Shown here piece by piece: positions 42,714 to 51,560 of a stretch of 64,000 bases of DNA. Numbering within the stretch: position 1 is the first letter of the stretch; the number at the start of each line of letters is the position of its first letter. The DNA comes from Novosphingobium jiangmenense. GTDB taxonomy: Bacteria > Pseudomonadota > Alphaproteobacteria > Sphingomonadales > Sphingomonadaceae. The stretch lies in the NCBI RefSeq assembly GCF_015694345.1, contig NZ_JADQDC010000017.1:1-64000 (forward strand), written 5' to 3'. The notes beneath the pieces were generated by a model. It did no database searches. It was not told where the DNA came from and worked only from the letters and a program-made list of their open reading frames with translations. A program made the translations under genes and the position numbers.

Positions 42714-45700
42714 CCGCGCCCCCCAGGTCCGTGTCGCGATCGTCACGCTCGACAACCACCTCAAGGCGGGCGTCGAACGCGCCGATGCGCGGCTGCGGCA
42801 GGACAACATCAGCGTCACGCTGCACGCCGCGACCGACTGGGACCGCCCGGGAAGCAAGGCGCTGGAGGCGACCAAGGCGGCGATTGCGCAGGCCGACATC
42901 GTGATCGTGACGATGCTGTTCCTCGACGATCACATCCGCGCGATCCTGCCGACGCTGGAAGCGCGGCGCGAGGACTGCGACGCGATGGTCTGCCTGATGT
43001 CGTCGGGCGACGTGGTGCGGCTGACGCGGATGGGTGGCTATCGCATGGACGCGCCGGCGAAGGGCCCGCTCGCCATGCTCAAGAAGCTGCGCGGATCGGG
43101 CAAGTCGGGCGCCAGTTCGGGCGCGGGACAGATGCGCATGTTGCGCCGCCTGCCCAAGATCCTGCGGTTCATTCCCGGCACCGCGCAGGACGTGCGCGCC
43201 TATTTCCTGACACTGCAGTACTGGCTGGCGGGTTCTGACGACAACGTGGTGTCGATGGTCCGCGCGCTGATCGACCGTTATGCTGCGGGCGAGCGGTTGA
43301 CGAGGCGCGGCATGACCAAGGCCGAGGCCCCGCGCGATTATCCCGAAGTGGGCGTCTATCACCCGCGCACCGACCAGAAGCTTTCGGACAGCCTGCGCCT
43401 GCTGCCGACCAAGCAGGGTCCGAACGGCACGGTCGGGCTGCTGCTGCTGCGCTCATACCTGATTTCGAAGGATGCCGGGCACTACGACGGCATGATCGCG
43501 GCGCTGGAAGCGGCGGGTTTGCGGGTCATTCCGGGCTTTGCCAACGGGCTGGATTCGCGGCCGGTGATCGAGAAGTTCTTCCTCAAGGACGGCGAGCCGG
43601 TCGTCGATGCGGTGATTTCGCTGACCGGGTTCTCGCTGGTCGGCGGGCCTGCCTACAACGATGCCAAGGCAGCCGAGGAGATCCTGGCGAAGCTGGATGT
43701 GCCCTACGTCGCAGCGCATCCGCTGGAGTTCCAGACGCTGGAGCAGTGGGGCGCATCGCGGCAAGGTCTTCTGGCGCTGGAATCCACCATCATGGTGGCC
43801 ATTCCCGAGCTTGACGGGGCAACAACGCCGACGGTGTTCGGCGGGCGCTCGGACGGAGCGGGCAAGGCTTGCACGGGTTGCGCCAAGGCCTGCGTGTTCG
43901 AGAGCACCGGGCCGGTCAACGCGATGCGCGCCTGCCCCGAACGCGCCGAGGCGCTGGCGGCGAAGGTCGCCAAAATCGTCGCGCTGCGCAAGGTTGAGCG
44001 GGCGCGGCGCAAGGTGGCGATCACCATCTTCAACTTCCCGCCGAACTCTGGCGCAACCGGCTCGGCAGCGTTCCTGGCCGTGTTTGAATCGCTGCACGGC
44101 ACGCTCCAGCGGATGGCGCGCGAGGGCTATCAGGTGGAGGTGCCCGAAAGCGTCGATGCGCTGCGCGATGCGATCCTCAAGGGCAATGCCGAGCGGTTCG
44201 GCGCAGATGCCAATGTCTATACCCGCATCGATGCCGACGAGCACGTGCGGCGCGAGCCCTATCTGGCCGAAATCGAGGCGCAATGGGGCCCCGCGCCGGG
44301 CAAGATCCAGAGCGACGGTTCGCATGTCCATGTGCTGGGCGCGCGGTTCGGCAACGTGTTCGTGGGCGTGCAGCCGGGGTTCGGTTACGAGGGCGATCCG
44401 ATGCGCCTGTTGTTCGATGGCGATTTTGCCCCGACGCATGCGTTCTCGGCCTATTACCGCTGGGTGCGCGAAGACTTTGGCGCGGATGCAGTGGTGCATT
44501 TCGGCACGCATGGCGCGCTCGAATACATGCCGGGCAAGCAGGTGGGGCTGACCGGCAAGTGCTGGCCCGAGCGTCTGCTGGGCGATCTGCCGAACTTCTA
44601 CCTGTTCGCTGCCAACAATCCCTCCGAAGGCGTGCTGGCCAAGCGGCGTTCGGGCGCGACGATGCTGAGCTACCTGACGCCGCCGCTGGCGCGCGCGGGG
44701 CTTTATCGCGGCTTTGCCGACCTCAAGGCGGGCGTCGAACGCTGGCGGATGACGACCGACGGGGCCGAGCGCGCCGCGCTTGAGGAGCTGATCTGGGACG
44801 AGTGCGATGCGCTCGACATCACCGCCGAGAGCGTGCCGGAACTGAGCGCCAACCTCTATGAGCTGGAGCGGACGCTGATCCCGCATGGGCTGCACGTGTT
44901 GGGCCAGGCACCCGCGGGCGCAGAGCGCGCGGAGCTGGTCGAGGCCCTGATGGAGGCGGGCGAGACTTCGTCCGAGGCGATCGAGGCTGCGCTGGATTCC
45001 TGCGACGAACTGGGCGCGCTGATCCATGCGCTGGACGGCGGCTATGTGCGCCCTGCCCCCGGCGGCGATCTGCTCGCCAATCCCGAAGTGCTGCCGACCG
45101 GGCGCAACCTCCACGGTTTCGACCCCTTCCGCCTGCCGACGCGCTTTGCCTGCGAGCAGGGCAAGCTGCAGGCGCAGCGGCTGCTGGCGCGCCATGCCGC
45201 CAACGGGGATGCCGCGCCGGAAAGCCTCGCCATGGTGCTGTGGGGCACCGACAACATGAAGAGCGAGGGCGCGCAGATCGCGCAGGTGCTTTCGCTGATG
45301 GGCGCGCGGCCGCGAATGGACAGCTATGGCCGCCTTGCCGGGGCCGAACTGATCCCGCTGGAGGAACTGGGCCGCCCGCGCATCGACGTGGTGGTGACGC
45401 TTTCCGGCATCTTCCGCGACCTGCTGCCGCTGCAGACGCGGATGCTGGCCGAGGCGGCGCTGCTCGCTGCCAATGCCGACGAGCCGCTGACGATGAACTT
45501 CGTGCGCAAGCACAGCCTTTCGCACATGAGCGAGCATGGCTGCGACATGGAAACCGCCGCGCTGCGCGTGTTCTCCAATGCCGAAGGAGCCTATGGCGCG
45601 AACGTCAACCAGCTGATCGAGGGCGGCGTCTGGGCCGATCCGGACGAGTTGGCCAACGCCTTCGAGACGCGCAAGGGCTATGCCTATGGCGTCAAGGGGA

Positions 45701-46323
45701 CGCCGGTGGCGCAGCGCGACCTCCTGCGCAGCGCGCTCAAGGACGTCGATTTCGTCTACCAGAATCTCGAGAGCGTCGAGGTCGGGATTACCGATCTCGA
45801 CCAGTACGTCGACAGCCTCGGCGGAGTCAGCCGGTCGATCGCGCGGGCCAAGGGCGTGGAAGCGCCGGTCTACATCGTCGATGCGACGGTGGGCGAGGCC
45901 AAGGTGCGCACGCTGGCCGAACAGATCGACCTGGAGACGCGGACGCGGACGCTCAATCCCAAGTGGTTCGAGGGCATGCTCAAACATGGCTTCGAAGGCG
46001 TGCGCAACATCGAGCAGCACGTGACCAATACGGTGGGGTGGTCGGCGACGACCGGCCAGGTGGCGCCGTGGGTCTACCAGAAGATCAGCGAGACTTTCGT
46101 GCTCGACCCGGCAATGCGCGAGCGGCTTTCGCAGCTCAACCCGACCAGTTCGGCGCGGGTGGCGAACCGCCTGCTCGAAGCCTGCGAGCGGCGCCTGTGG
46201 GAACCCGACGACGATACGCTCGAAGCGCTGCGCATGGCCAGCGACGAGCTTGAGGACAGGCTGGAAGGCGTGTTCGTGGGGAACACCCCTTCCACCATCA
46301 CTTCCGCAATTGCGGCGGAATAG
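42703..46323 (+). CDS. bchH: Magnesium chelatase subunit H
   Basis: The 1206-residue porphyrin-binding subunit of Mg-chelatase. VRVAIVTLDNHLKAGVERAD begins the N-terminal domain; HFGTHGALEYMPGKQVGLTGKCWPERL, HGLHVLGQ, and the C-terminal NPKWFEGMLKHGFEGVRNIE with TVGWSATTGQV are CobN/BchH signatures. A cysteine-rich stretch, ACTGCAKACVFES, lies near residue 390. I chose ATG 42703 (MPGSRAPQVRV), which overlaps the bchB stop by 11 bases. A very long antisense frame across this gene is a codon-bias shadow. Confidence 0.97.
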   Translation: MPGSRAPQVRVAIVTLDNHLKAGVERADARLRQDNISVTLHAATDWDRPGSKALEATKAAIAQADIVIVTMLFLDDHIRAILPTLEARREDCDAMVCLMSSGDVVRLTRMGGYRMDAPAKGPLAMLKKLRGSGKSGASSGAGQMRMLRRLPKILRFIPGTAQDVRAYFLTLQYWLAGSDDNVVSMVRALIDRYAAGERLTRRGMTKAEAPRDYPEVGVYHPRTDQKLSDSLRLLPTKQGPNGTVGLLLLRSYLISKDAGHYDGMIAALEAAGLRVIPGFANGLDSRPVIEKFFLKDGEPVVDAVISLTGFSLVGGPAYNDAKAAEEILAKLDVPYVAAHPLEFQTLEQWGASRQGLLALESTIMVAIPELDGATTPTVFGGRSDGAGKACTGCAKACVFESTGPVNAMRACPERAEALAAKVAKIVALRKVERARRKVAITIFNFPPNSGATGSAAFLAVFESLHGTLQRMAREGYQVEVPESVDALRDAILKGNAERFGADANVYTRIDADEHVRREPYLAEIEAQWGPAPGKIQSDGSHVHVLGARFGNVFVGVQPGFGYEGDPMRLLFDGDFAPTHAFSAYYRWVREDFGADAVVHFGTHGALEYMPGKQVGLTGKCWPERLLGDLPNFYLFAANNPSEGVLAKRRSGATMLSYLTPPLARAGLYRGFADLKAGVERWRMTTDGAERAALEELIWDECDALDITAESVPELSANLYELERTLIPHGLHVLGQAPAGAERAELVEALMEAGETSSEAIEAALDSCDELGALIHALDGGYVRPAPGGDLLANPEVLPTGRNLHGFDPFRLPTRFACEQGKLQAQRLLARHAANGDAAPESLAMVLWGTDNMKSEGAQIAQVLSLMGARPRMDSYGRLAGAELIPLEELGRPRIDVVVTLSGIFRDLLPLQTRMLAEAALLAANADEPLTMNFVRKHSLSHMSEHGCDMETAALRVFSNAEGAYGANVNQLIEGGVWADPDELANAFETRKGYAYGVKGTPVAQRDLLRSALKDVDFVYQNLESVEVGITDLDQYVDSLGGVSRSIARAKGVEAPVYIVDATVGEAKVRTLAEQIDLETRTRTLNPKWFEGMLKHGFEGVRNIEQHVTNTVGWSATTGQVAPWVYQKISETFVLDPAMRERLSQLNPTSSARVANRLLEACERRLWEPDDDTLEALRMASDELEDRLEGVFVGNTPSTITSAIAAE

Positions 46324-46332
46324 GAGTTTGCG

Positions 46333-47229
46333 ATGAACCTGCTCGACCCCAGAGCCCGTTTCAGCCAGCCGGACGGCGAAGGATCGGTGCAGGTCTCGTT
46401 GGACCCGCGCGACGAGATCAAGGGCGCGAAAGTCTTTGCCGTCTATGGCAAGGGCGGGATCGGCAAGTCGACGACATCGTCGAACCTGTCCGCCGCCTTT
46501 TCCAAGCTCGGCCATCGCGTGCTGCAGATCGGCTGCGACCCGAAGCACGATTCCACCTTCACGCTCACCAAGAAGCTGATGCCAACGGTGATCGACGTGC
46601 TGGAAAGCGTCGAGTTCCATTCCGAGGAACTGCGGCCCGAGGACTACATGTTCGAAGGCTACAACGGGGTGATGTGCGTGGAGGCCGGTGGACCTCCGGC
46701 GGGCACCGGCTGCGGCGGCTATGTCGTCGGGCAGACGGTCAAGCTGCTCAAGCAGCACCACCTGCTGGAAGATACCGATGTGGTGATCTTCGACGTGCTG
46801 GGCGACGTGGTGTGCGGCGGCTTTGCTGCACCGCTGCAGCATGCCGAGCGCGCGCTGGTTGTTGCGGCGAACGATTTTGACTCGATCTTCGCGATGAACC
46901 GCATCGTTGCGGCGATCGGTGCGAAGGCGAAGAACTACAACGTGCGACTGGCAGGCGTGATCGCCAACCGCTCTGCCGCGACCGACGAGATCGACCGCTT
47001 CAGTGAAGCCATCGGCATGAAGCGCCTGGCGCACTTCCGCGATGTCGATGCGATCCGCCGCAGCCGCCTCAAGAAGTGCACGCTGTTCGAGATGGAGCCC
47101 TCGCCCGAAGTGATTGCTGCACAGCAGGAATACCTGCGGCTTGCACAAATGCTGTGGGACGGCGTCGATCCCGTGGCCGCCAGCCCGATGAAGGACCGCG
47201 ATATCTTCGACTTTCTGGGGTACGAATGA
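46333..47229 (+). CDS. bchL: Light-independent protochlorophyllide reductase iron-protein subunit L
   Basis: A 298-residue NifH-like ATPase that feeds electrons to BchNB. The P-loop is VYGKGGIGKSTTSSN, with cluster cysteines in GTGCGGYVVG and DVVCGGFAAP. TAGGAG lies ahead of ATG 46333, nine bases after bchH. Its stop overlaps bchM. It is a paralogue of bchX in the same window. Confidence 0.97.
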   Translation: MNLLDPRARFSQPDGEGSVQVSLDPRDEIKGAKVFAVYGKGGIGKSTTSSNLSAAFSKLGHRVLQIGCDPKHDSTFTLTKKLMPTVIDVLESVEFHSEELRPEDYMFEGYNGVMCVEAGGPPAGTGCGGYVVGQTVKLLKQHHLLEDTDVVIFDVLGDVVCGGFAAPLQHAERALVVAANDFDSIFAMNRIVAAIGAKAKNYNVRLAGVIANRSAATDEIDRFSEAIGMKRLAHFRDVDAIRRSRLKKCTLFEMEPSPEVIAAQQEYLRLAQMLWDGVDPVAASPMKDRDIFDFLGYE

Positions 47230-47933
47230 TGGCCACGCAATTTGCCCCCAACCGCTATGACAGTCAGCGAGAGAAGCTGGCGGCCTACTTCGATGGCACC
47301 GCGCAGAAGGCGTGGATCGACCTGACCTCGACCGCCAAGGTCAGCGGCATCCGTGCAACAGTACGGGCCGGACGCGATGCGATGCGCGCGCAATTGCTGG
47401 GCTGGCTTCCCGAAGACCTGCGGCGGCGCGACGTGCTGGACGCCGGGTGCGGCACCGGCAGCCTGAGCGTGGAAGCGGCCTGCCGCGGCGCGGTGGTGAC
47501 GGCCATCGACGTGGCGCAGGGGCTGGTTGACATCGCCGCCGAGCGGGCACCGTCATACCTCGGCCATGGGCGCATCCAGTGGCGCGTGGGCGACATGCTC
47601 GATCCGGCGCTCGGGTCATTTGACCATGTCGTGGCGATGGATTCGCTGATCCACTACACGCTGCCGGACATGGTCTGGGCGCTTTCTGCGCTGACCCGCC
47701 GCTGCACCGGTTCGATCCTCTTCACCTTCGCGCCATACACCCCGCTGCTCGGCGCGATGCACACGGTGGGCAAGGTGTTCCCCCGTTCCGACCGTTCGCC
47801 CGCGATCGTGCCGATTGCCGAGAGTGAACTGCGTGCGGCGCTGAGCCAGTTCGATGGCTGGGAAGTGCGCCGTTCGGGCCGGATTTCGAGCGGCTTCTAC
47901 AAGAGCCACGCAATGGAGCTGGTGAAGATCTGA
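47226..47933 (+). CDS. bchM: Mg-protoporphyrin IX methyltransferase
   Basis: A 235-residue SAM-dependent enzyme that methylates the C13 propionate of Mg-protoporphyrin IX, making the AcsF substrate. NRYDSQREKLAAYFDGTAQKAW is the family N-terminus, and VLDAGCGTGSLSVEAA the SAM site; LLFTFAP-type (ILFTFAPYTPLL) and SGFYKSHAMELVK blocks end it. ATG 47226 or ATG 47229 could start it; both lie in the bchL stop region. It overlaps lhaA by one base. Confidence 0.95.
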   Translation: MMATQFAPNRYDSQREKLAAYFDGTAQKAWIDLTSTAKVSGIRATVRAGRDAMRAQLLGWLPEDLRRRDVLDAGCGTGSLSVEAACRGAVVTAIDVAQGLVDIAAERAPSYLGHGRIQWRVGDMLDPALGSFDHVVAMDSLIHYTLPDMVWALSALTRRCTGSILFTFAPYTPLLGAMHTVGKVFPRSDRSPAIVPIAESELRAALSQFDGWEVRRSGRISSGFYKSHAMELVKI

Positions 47934-49357
47934 TGGCGCAGCGGCAGGCCCTTTCCGCGAAGTGGAGCAAGGTGGCGCTCACCTGGCTGCCGTTCGCCGA
48001 TGCGGCCAGTGCCGAGATCCCGCTGTCGCGCCTGCTGCGCCTGTCGCTTTTCCAGGTGAGCGTGGGCATGATGACAGTGCTGCTCAACGGCACGCTCAAC
48101 CGCGTGATGATCGTGGAACTGGGCATTCCGGCGTGGCTGGTTTCGCTGATGATCGCAATTCCGCTGCTGGCGGCGCCGTTCCGTGCGCTGATCGGGCACA
48201 AGTCCGACGTGCATCGTTCGGTGCTGGGCTGGCGGCGGGTGCCGTTTATCTGGTTTGGCACGCTGATGCAGTTCGGCGGCCTGGCGATCATGCCCTTCGC
48301 ACTGCTGCTGATGGCGCGGCCCGAGTTGTTCGCGATCGGCGTTGCGGCGAGCGCGCTGGCGTTCCTGCTGGCAGGCTTCGGCATGCATACGACGCAGACG
48401 GCGGGCCTTGCCCTGACCGGTGACCTCGTGGACGACGAGCGCCGTCCGCGTGCTGTTGCGCTGCTCTATCTGGCGCTGCTGGCCGGCATGATGATCGCAG
48501 CCCTGGTGATCGGCGGGCTGCTGGCGCATTTCACACCGACGCGTCTGGTGCAGGTGATCCAGGGTTCGGCGATCCTGACGTTCTTCCTCAACGTGATTGC
48601 GCTGTGGAAGCAGGAAGCGCGCAGTGCCGCGATTGCATCGGCAGAAACGCCGCGCCCCGCCTTTACAGAGGTGTGGCAGAGCTTCGTTGCCGAGCCGATA
48701 ACGATGCGGCTGCTGGTGGCGGTCGGCCTCGGGGCCACGGCGTTCTCCATGCAGGATGCGCTGCTCGAACCTTACGGCGGCGAGATTCTGGGCCTCTCCG
48801 TCGGTGCAACGACCTTCCTCACCGGAGGGTGGTCGCTGGGCGCACTGGTCGGCTTCACGCTTTCGGGCCGCTGGCTGTCGCGCGGGATGGACGCGCTGCG
48901 GATTGCCGGGTTCGGCGCAGTGATCGGGGTTGCCGCGTTCATGCTGGTGATCTTTGCCGCGCCCTTGGGCAGTCCGACCGCACTGCTGGCTGGCGCGACC
49001 GGCATCGGCGCGGGCGCCGGGCTGTTCCTCGTCGGCACGCTGACCACAGCGATGACACTCGCGACCGAGAAGACATCAGGCCTTGCGCTGGGCGCATGGG
49101 GTGCGGTGCAGACCACCTTTGCCGGCCTTGCCATCGCGATGGGCGGGGTGCTGCGCGACCTGGTTTCGAGCCTGGCGGTCTCGGACGAACTGGGCCTGAC
49201 GCTGGCCAACCGGGCGACCGGCTATGCCACGATCTACATCATCGAAATCTGCCTGCTGCTGGCCACACTCGTCGTGCTGGGCCCGCTCGTAGGCCAGACC
49301 CCGGCGGCGATCCGGCGGGAAGGACGAAGCTTCGGACTGACGGAATTCCCCACATGA
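47933..49357 (+). CDS. lhaA: LH1 assembly protein LhaA (PucC family)
   Basis: A 474-residue, 12-helix member of the BCD/PucC branch of the major facilitators, needed for LH1 assembly and placed just before puhA as in other purple bacteria. VTWLPFADA-like (ALTWLPFADAASAEIPLSR) and LFQVSVGMMTVLLNGTLNRVMIVEL open it; DALLEPYGGEILGLSVGATTFLTG is the family's central loop. It begins one base into the bchM stop (TGATG). Confidence 0.93.
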   Translation: MAQRQALSAKWSKVALTWLPFADAASAEIPLSRLLRLSLFQVSVGMMTVLLNGTLNRVMIVELGIPAWLVSLMIAIPLLAAPFRALIGHKSDVHRSVLGWRRVPFIWFGTLMQFGGLAIMPFALLLMARPELFAIGVAASALAFLLAGFGMHTTQTAGLALTGDLVDDERRPRAVALLYLALLAGMMIAALVIGGLLAHFTPTRLVQVIQGSAILTFFLNVIALWKQEARSAAIASAETPRPAFTEVWQSFVAEPITMRLLVAVGLGATAFSMQDALLEPYGGEILGLSVGATTFLTGGWSLGALVGFTLSGRWLSRGMDALRIAGFGAVIGVAAFMLVIFAAPLGSPTALLAGATGIGAGAGLFLVGTLTTAMTLATEKTSGLALGAWGAVQTTFAGLAIAMGGVLRDLVSSLAVSDELGLTLANRATGYATIYIIEICLLLATLVVLGPLVGQTPAAIRREGRSFGLTEFPT

Positions 49358-49394
49358 GCAGCAGGGGTCAAAGGAACGCGAAGAGGACACGCAC

Positions 49395-50159
49395 ATGAAC
49401 TACGGCAATATCGTCGGCACGATCGATGCCGCACAGATCGCAATGATCACATTCATCGGCTTCTTCATCGCGCTGGTCTTCTGGCTGCGCCGCGAAGATC
49501 GCCGCGAGGGCTATCCGCTTGAGGATGCGCTGACCGGCCGGACGCTGGCCGAGGGCGGGCCGCTTTCGGCAGCAGCTCCCAAGACTTTCATCCTGCCCTT
49601 CGACAAGGGCACGGTATCGGTTCCCAACGGCAGCCGTGACGACTTCGAGGTCAAGGCAAAGCGCCGCGAGAACTTTGGCGGAGCGCCGCTCTCGCCCGTT
49701 GGCGACGTGTTCGAAGCAGGGGTCGGCCCCGGCTCCTACGCCAACCGCGCCAAGTGGCCCGACATCGACGCCAACGGCAACCCGCGCATCGTGCCGATGG
49801 GCGTGGTGCCCGAGATCAGCGTGGCCTCGGCCAGCACCGATCCGCGCGGCCTTCCGGTCTATGGCGCAGACGGTGCCAAGGCTGGCGTCGTGTCCGACCT
49901 GTGGGTCGACCGGGCCGAGCACATGGTGCGCTACCTTGCCGTCGACACCGGCGGCAAGACCGTCCTCGCCCCGATGGCAATGGCCGCGGTCAGGAAGAAC
50001 GCGGTGATCATCAGCGCGATCAACGCCGCCGACTTCGCCGGAGCCCCCTTCCCCTCAAATCCCGGCGAGATCACCCGCTACGAGGAAGAGCGGACCGTGG
50101 CCTACTTCGGCACCGGCTATCTCTATGCCAACGAAAACCGCCTGGAACCGCTGATATGA
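49395..50159 (+). CDS. puhA: Photosynthetic reaction centre subunit H
   Basis: A 254-residue subunit that caps the cytoplasmic face of the reaction centre. One N-terminal transmembrane helix (AQIAMITFIGFFIALVFWL) is followed by RREDRREGYPLE and a PRC-barrel domain (GVVSDLWVDRAEHMVRYLAVD). GAAGAGGAC precedes ATG 49395 after a 37-base gap, the only clear ribosome-binding gap in this stretch. It shares ATGA with puhB. Confidence 0.96.
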   Translation: MNYGNIVGTIDAAQIAMITFIGFFIALVFWLRREDRREGYPLEDALTGRTLAEGGPLSAAAPKTFILPFDKGTVSVPNGSRDDFEVKAKRRENFGGAPLSPVGDVFEAGVGPGSYANRAKWPDIDANGNPRIVPMGVVPEISVASASTDPRGLPVYGADGAKAGVVSDLWVDRAEHMVRYLAVDTGGKTVLAPMAMAAVRKNAVIISAINAADFAGAPFPSNPGEITRYEEERTVAYFGTGYLYANENRLEPLI

Positions 50160-50779
50160 GCGAGTACGACCACGAGCCGATCCGCGGGCTGCCGGGCGAT
50201 CTGCCCGCTGGTGAAAGCATCCTGTGGCAGGGTTCGCCGGACTGGCGGACTTTCGCCCGCAGCGCTTTGCACACCCGCTGGGTGAGCGGCTATTTCGCGG
50301 CGCTGGCACTGCTGGGTCTGGCAACCGGCAAGCTGTTCGGTGCTGGTGCAGCGGTGGTCGGCGGGGCGCTCACGCAAGGGCTGCTGGCGGTGTTCTCGAT
50401 CGCCGTGGCGCGGACCACGGTCTACACGATCACCAACCGCCGCGTGGTGCTGCGCATCGGCGTGGCTCTGAACAAGTGCGTGAACCTGCCGCTGGCGCTG
50501 ATCGGATCGGCGGACCTGCGGCCGCAAGGTGGCGGGCATGGCGACATTGCCTTGACGCTGGTCGGTCGTCATCGCCTCGGCTTCGCCATGCTCTGGCCGC
50601 ATGCCCGGCCCTGGCGGTTGGGCCAGCCGAGTCCGATGCTGCGTGCCCTGCCCGATGCAGAAGTTGCGGCAAAGGTTCTGGCAAAGGCTTGCGCCGCTGT
50701 GGTGCCGAACGAAGCCGCGGCGGTGCGGACCAAGGCCGCGCCCGTGCGCGACCATGGCCTGCAGGGAGCAGCGGCATGA
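50156..50779 (+). CDS. puhB: Photosynthetic complex assembly protein PuhB
   Basis: A 207-residue membrane protein with a PH-like domain needed for reaction-centre assembly in Rhodobacter. EPIRGLPGDLPAGESILWQGSPDW is the family's start; two adjacent hydrophobic segments (YFAALALLGLATGKLF, VVGGALTQGLLAVFSIAVA) and TVYTITNRRVVLRIGVAL follow. It overlaps both puhA and puhC by 4 bases. Confidence 0.93.
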   Translation: MSEYDHEPIRGLPGDLPAGESILWQGSPDWRTFARSALHTRWVSGYFAALALLGLATGKLFGAGAAVVGGALTQGLLAVFSIAVARTTVYTITNRRVVLRIGVALNKCVNLPLALIGSADLRPQGGGHGDIALTLVGRHRLGFAMLWPHARPWRLGQPSPMLRALPDAEVAAKVLAKACAAVVPNEAAAVRTKAAPVRDHGLQGAAA

Positions 50780-51273
50780 GTCTTGTCCATGACCACGAAA
50801 ACACCGTCCCTCGCCCGGCGCTGATGCTGGCAGGCGCGCTGGTGGCGACGACGCTGGCGCTGACCGCGCTGGTCCGCGTCGGCGTGCTCGAGCGCGAGGC
50901 CGTGCCGGCCGCGTCGCGTGCGCGGGACAACGTGGCGGCGCTGGAAGTGCGGCACCTCGCTTTCGAGGACCGGGCGGACGGTGCGGTCGTGGTCAAGGAC
51001 GCAGATGCAGGTTCGACGCTCGCCGTGATGATCGGCGAGAACGATGGTGGCGGGTTCGTGCGCGGCGTGATGCGCGGCATGGCTCGCGAACGGAAGATGA
51101 AGGGGATCGGCCCAGCGGCTCCCTTCGAACTGACGCAGTGGGAGAACGGATCGCTCTCGCTGCGCGACCCGGCGACGGGGCGTGCGATCGAGCTTGGCTC
51201 GTTCGGCGCGACCAACCGGGCCGCCTTTGCCAGGTTCCTGAGCGGAACCCCGGCAAAGGGCAATCAGGCATGA
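50776..51273 (+). CDS. puhC: Photosynthetic complex assembly protein PuhC
   Basis: A 165-residue protein with one N-terminal transmembrane helix (PALMLAGALVATTLALTAL) and a periplasmic domain including FVRGVMRGMARERKMKGI, a typical PuhC patch. In Rhodobacter it supports reaction-centre/LH1 organisation. It overlaps puhB and the bciE-like gene by 4 bases each. Confidence 0.9.
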   Translation: MSLVHDHENTVPRPALMLAGALVATTLALTALVRVGVLEREAVPAASRARDNVAALEVRHLAFEDRADGAVVVKDADAGSTLAVMIGENDGGGFVRGVMRGMARERKMKGIGPAAPFELTQWENGSLSLRDPATGRAIELGSFGATNRAAFARFLSGTPAKGNQA

Positions 51274-51560
51274 TCCGCGCCCGCGCCTTCGATGTGCCCT
51301 GCCGCGTGGCGGTGGAGCAGAGCGAGGCGCATTTCCACGCGCATGTCGAGCTGGCGGGCAACCTGACCGTCGAGCCCGGCGACAAGGTTCGCGTCCATGG
51401 CGAACCGATCCGCGTGGCCTTTGGGCAAAGCGCCGTGTTCGAGCGGACGGCAACCGTCGTTCGTGCAGGCCCCCTCCTACGGGGCTGGATGCGGCTTGTC
51501 GCCTACCTTGGCCTGACCGAGCTTTACGAGGTCAGCTTCAATCCTGGGAGCCTGAGATGA
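51270..51560 (+). CDS. bciE: BciE-like small protein, candidate AcsF partner
   Basis: A 96-residue soluble, beta-rich protein with no signal or membrane helix (RVAVEQSEAHFHAHVELAG, VEPGDKVRVHGEPIRVAFG, ending YLGLTELYEVSFNPG). It shares ATGA with both puhC and acsF. In Rhodobacter sphaeroides a small gene immediately upstream of acsF encodes BciE, an extra protein needed for the alphaproteobacterial O2-dependent cyclase. I assign this gene by position, size and overlap with acsF, not by an alignment, so the symbol is tentative. Confidence 0.65.
   Translation: MIRARAFDVPCRVAVEQSEAHFHAHVELAGNLTVEPGDKVRVHGEPIRVAFGQSAVFERTATVVRAGPLLRGWMRLVAYLGLTELYEVSFNPGSLR

Noticed and set aside
43453..47148. 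1231-codon antisense open frame across bchH and bchL
   Set aside because: It mirrors third-position GC bias of the real genes, has no family pattern (His/Arg-rich) and spans several genes.
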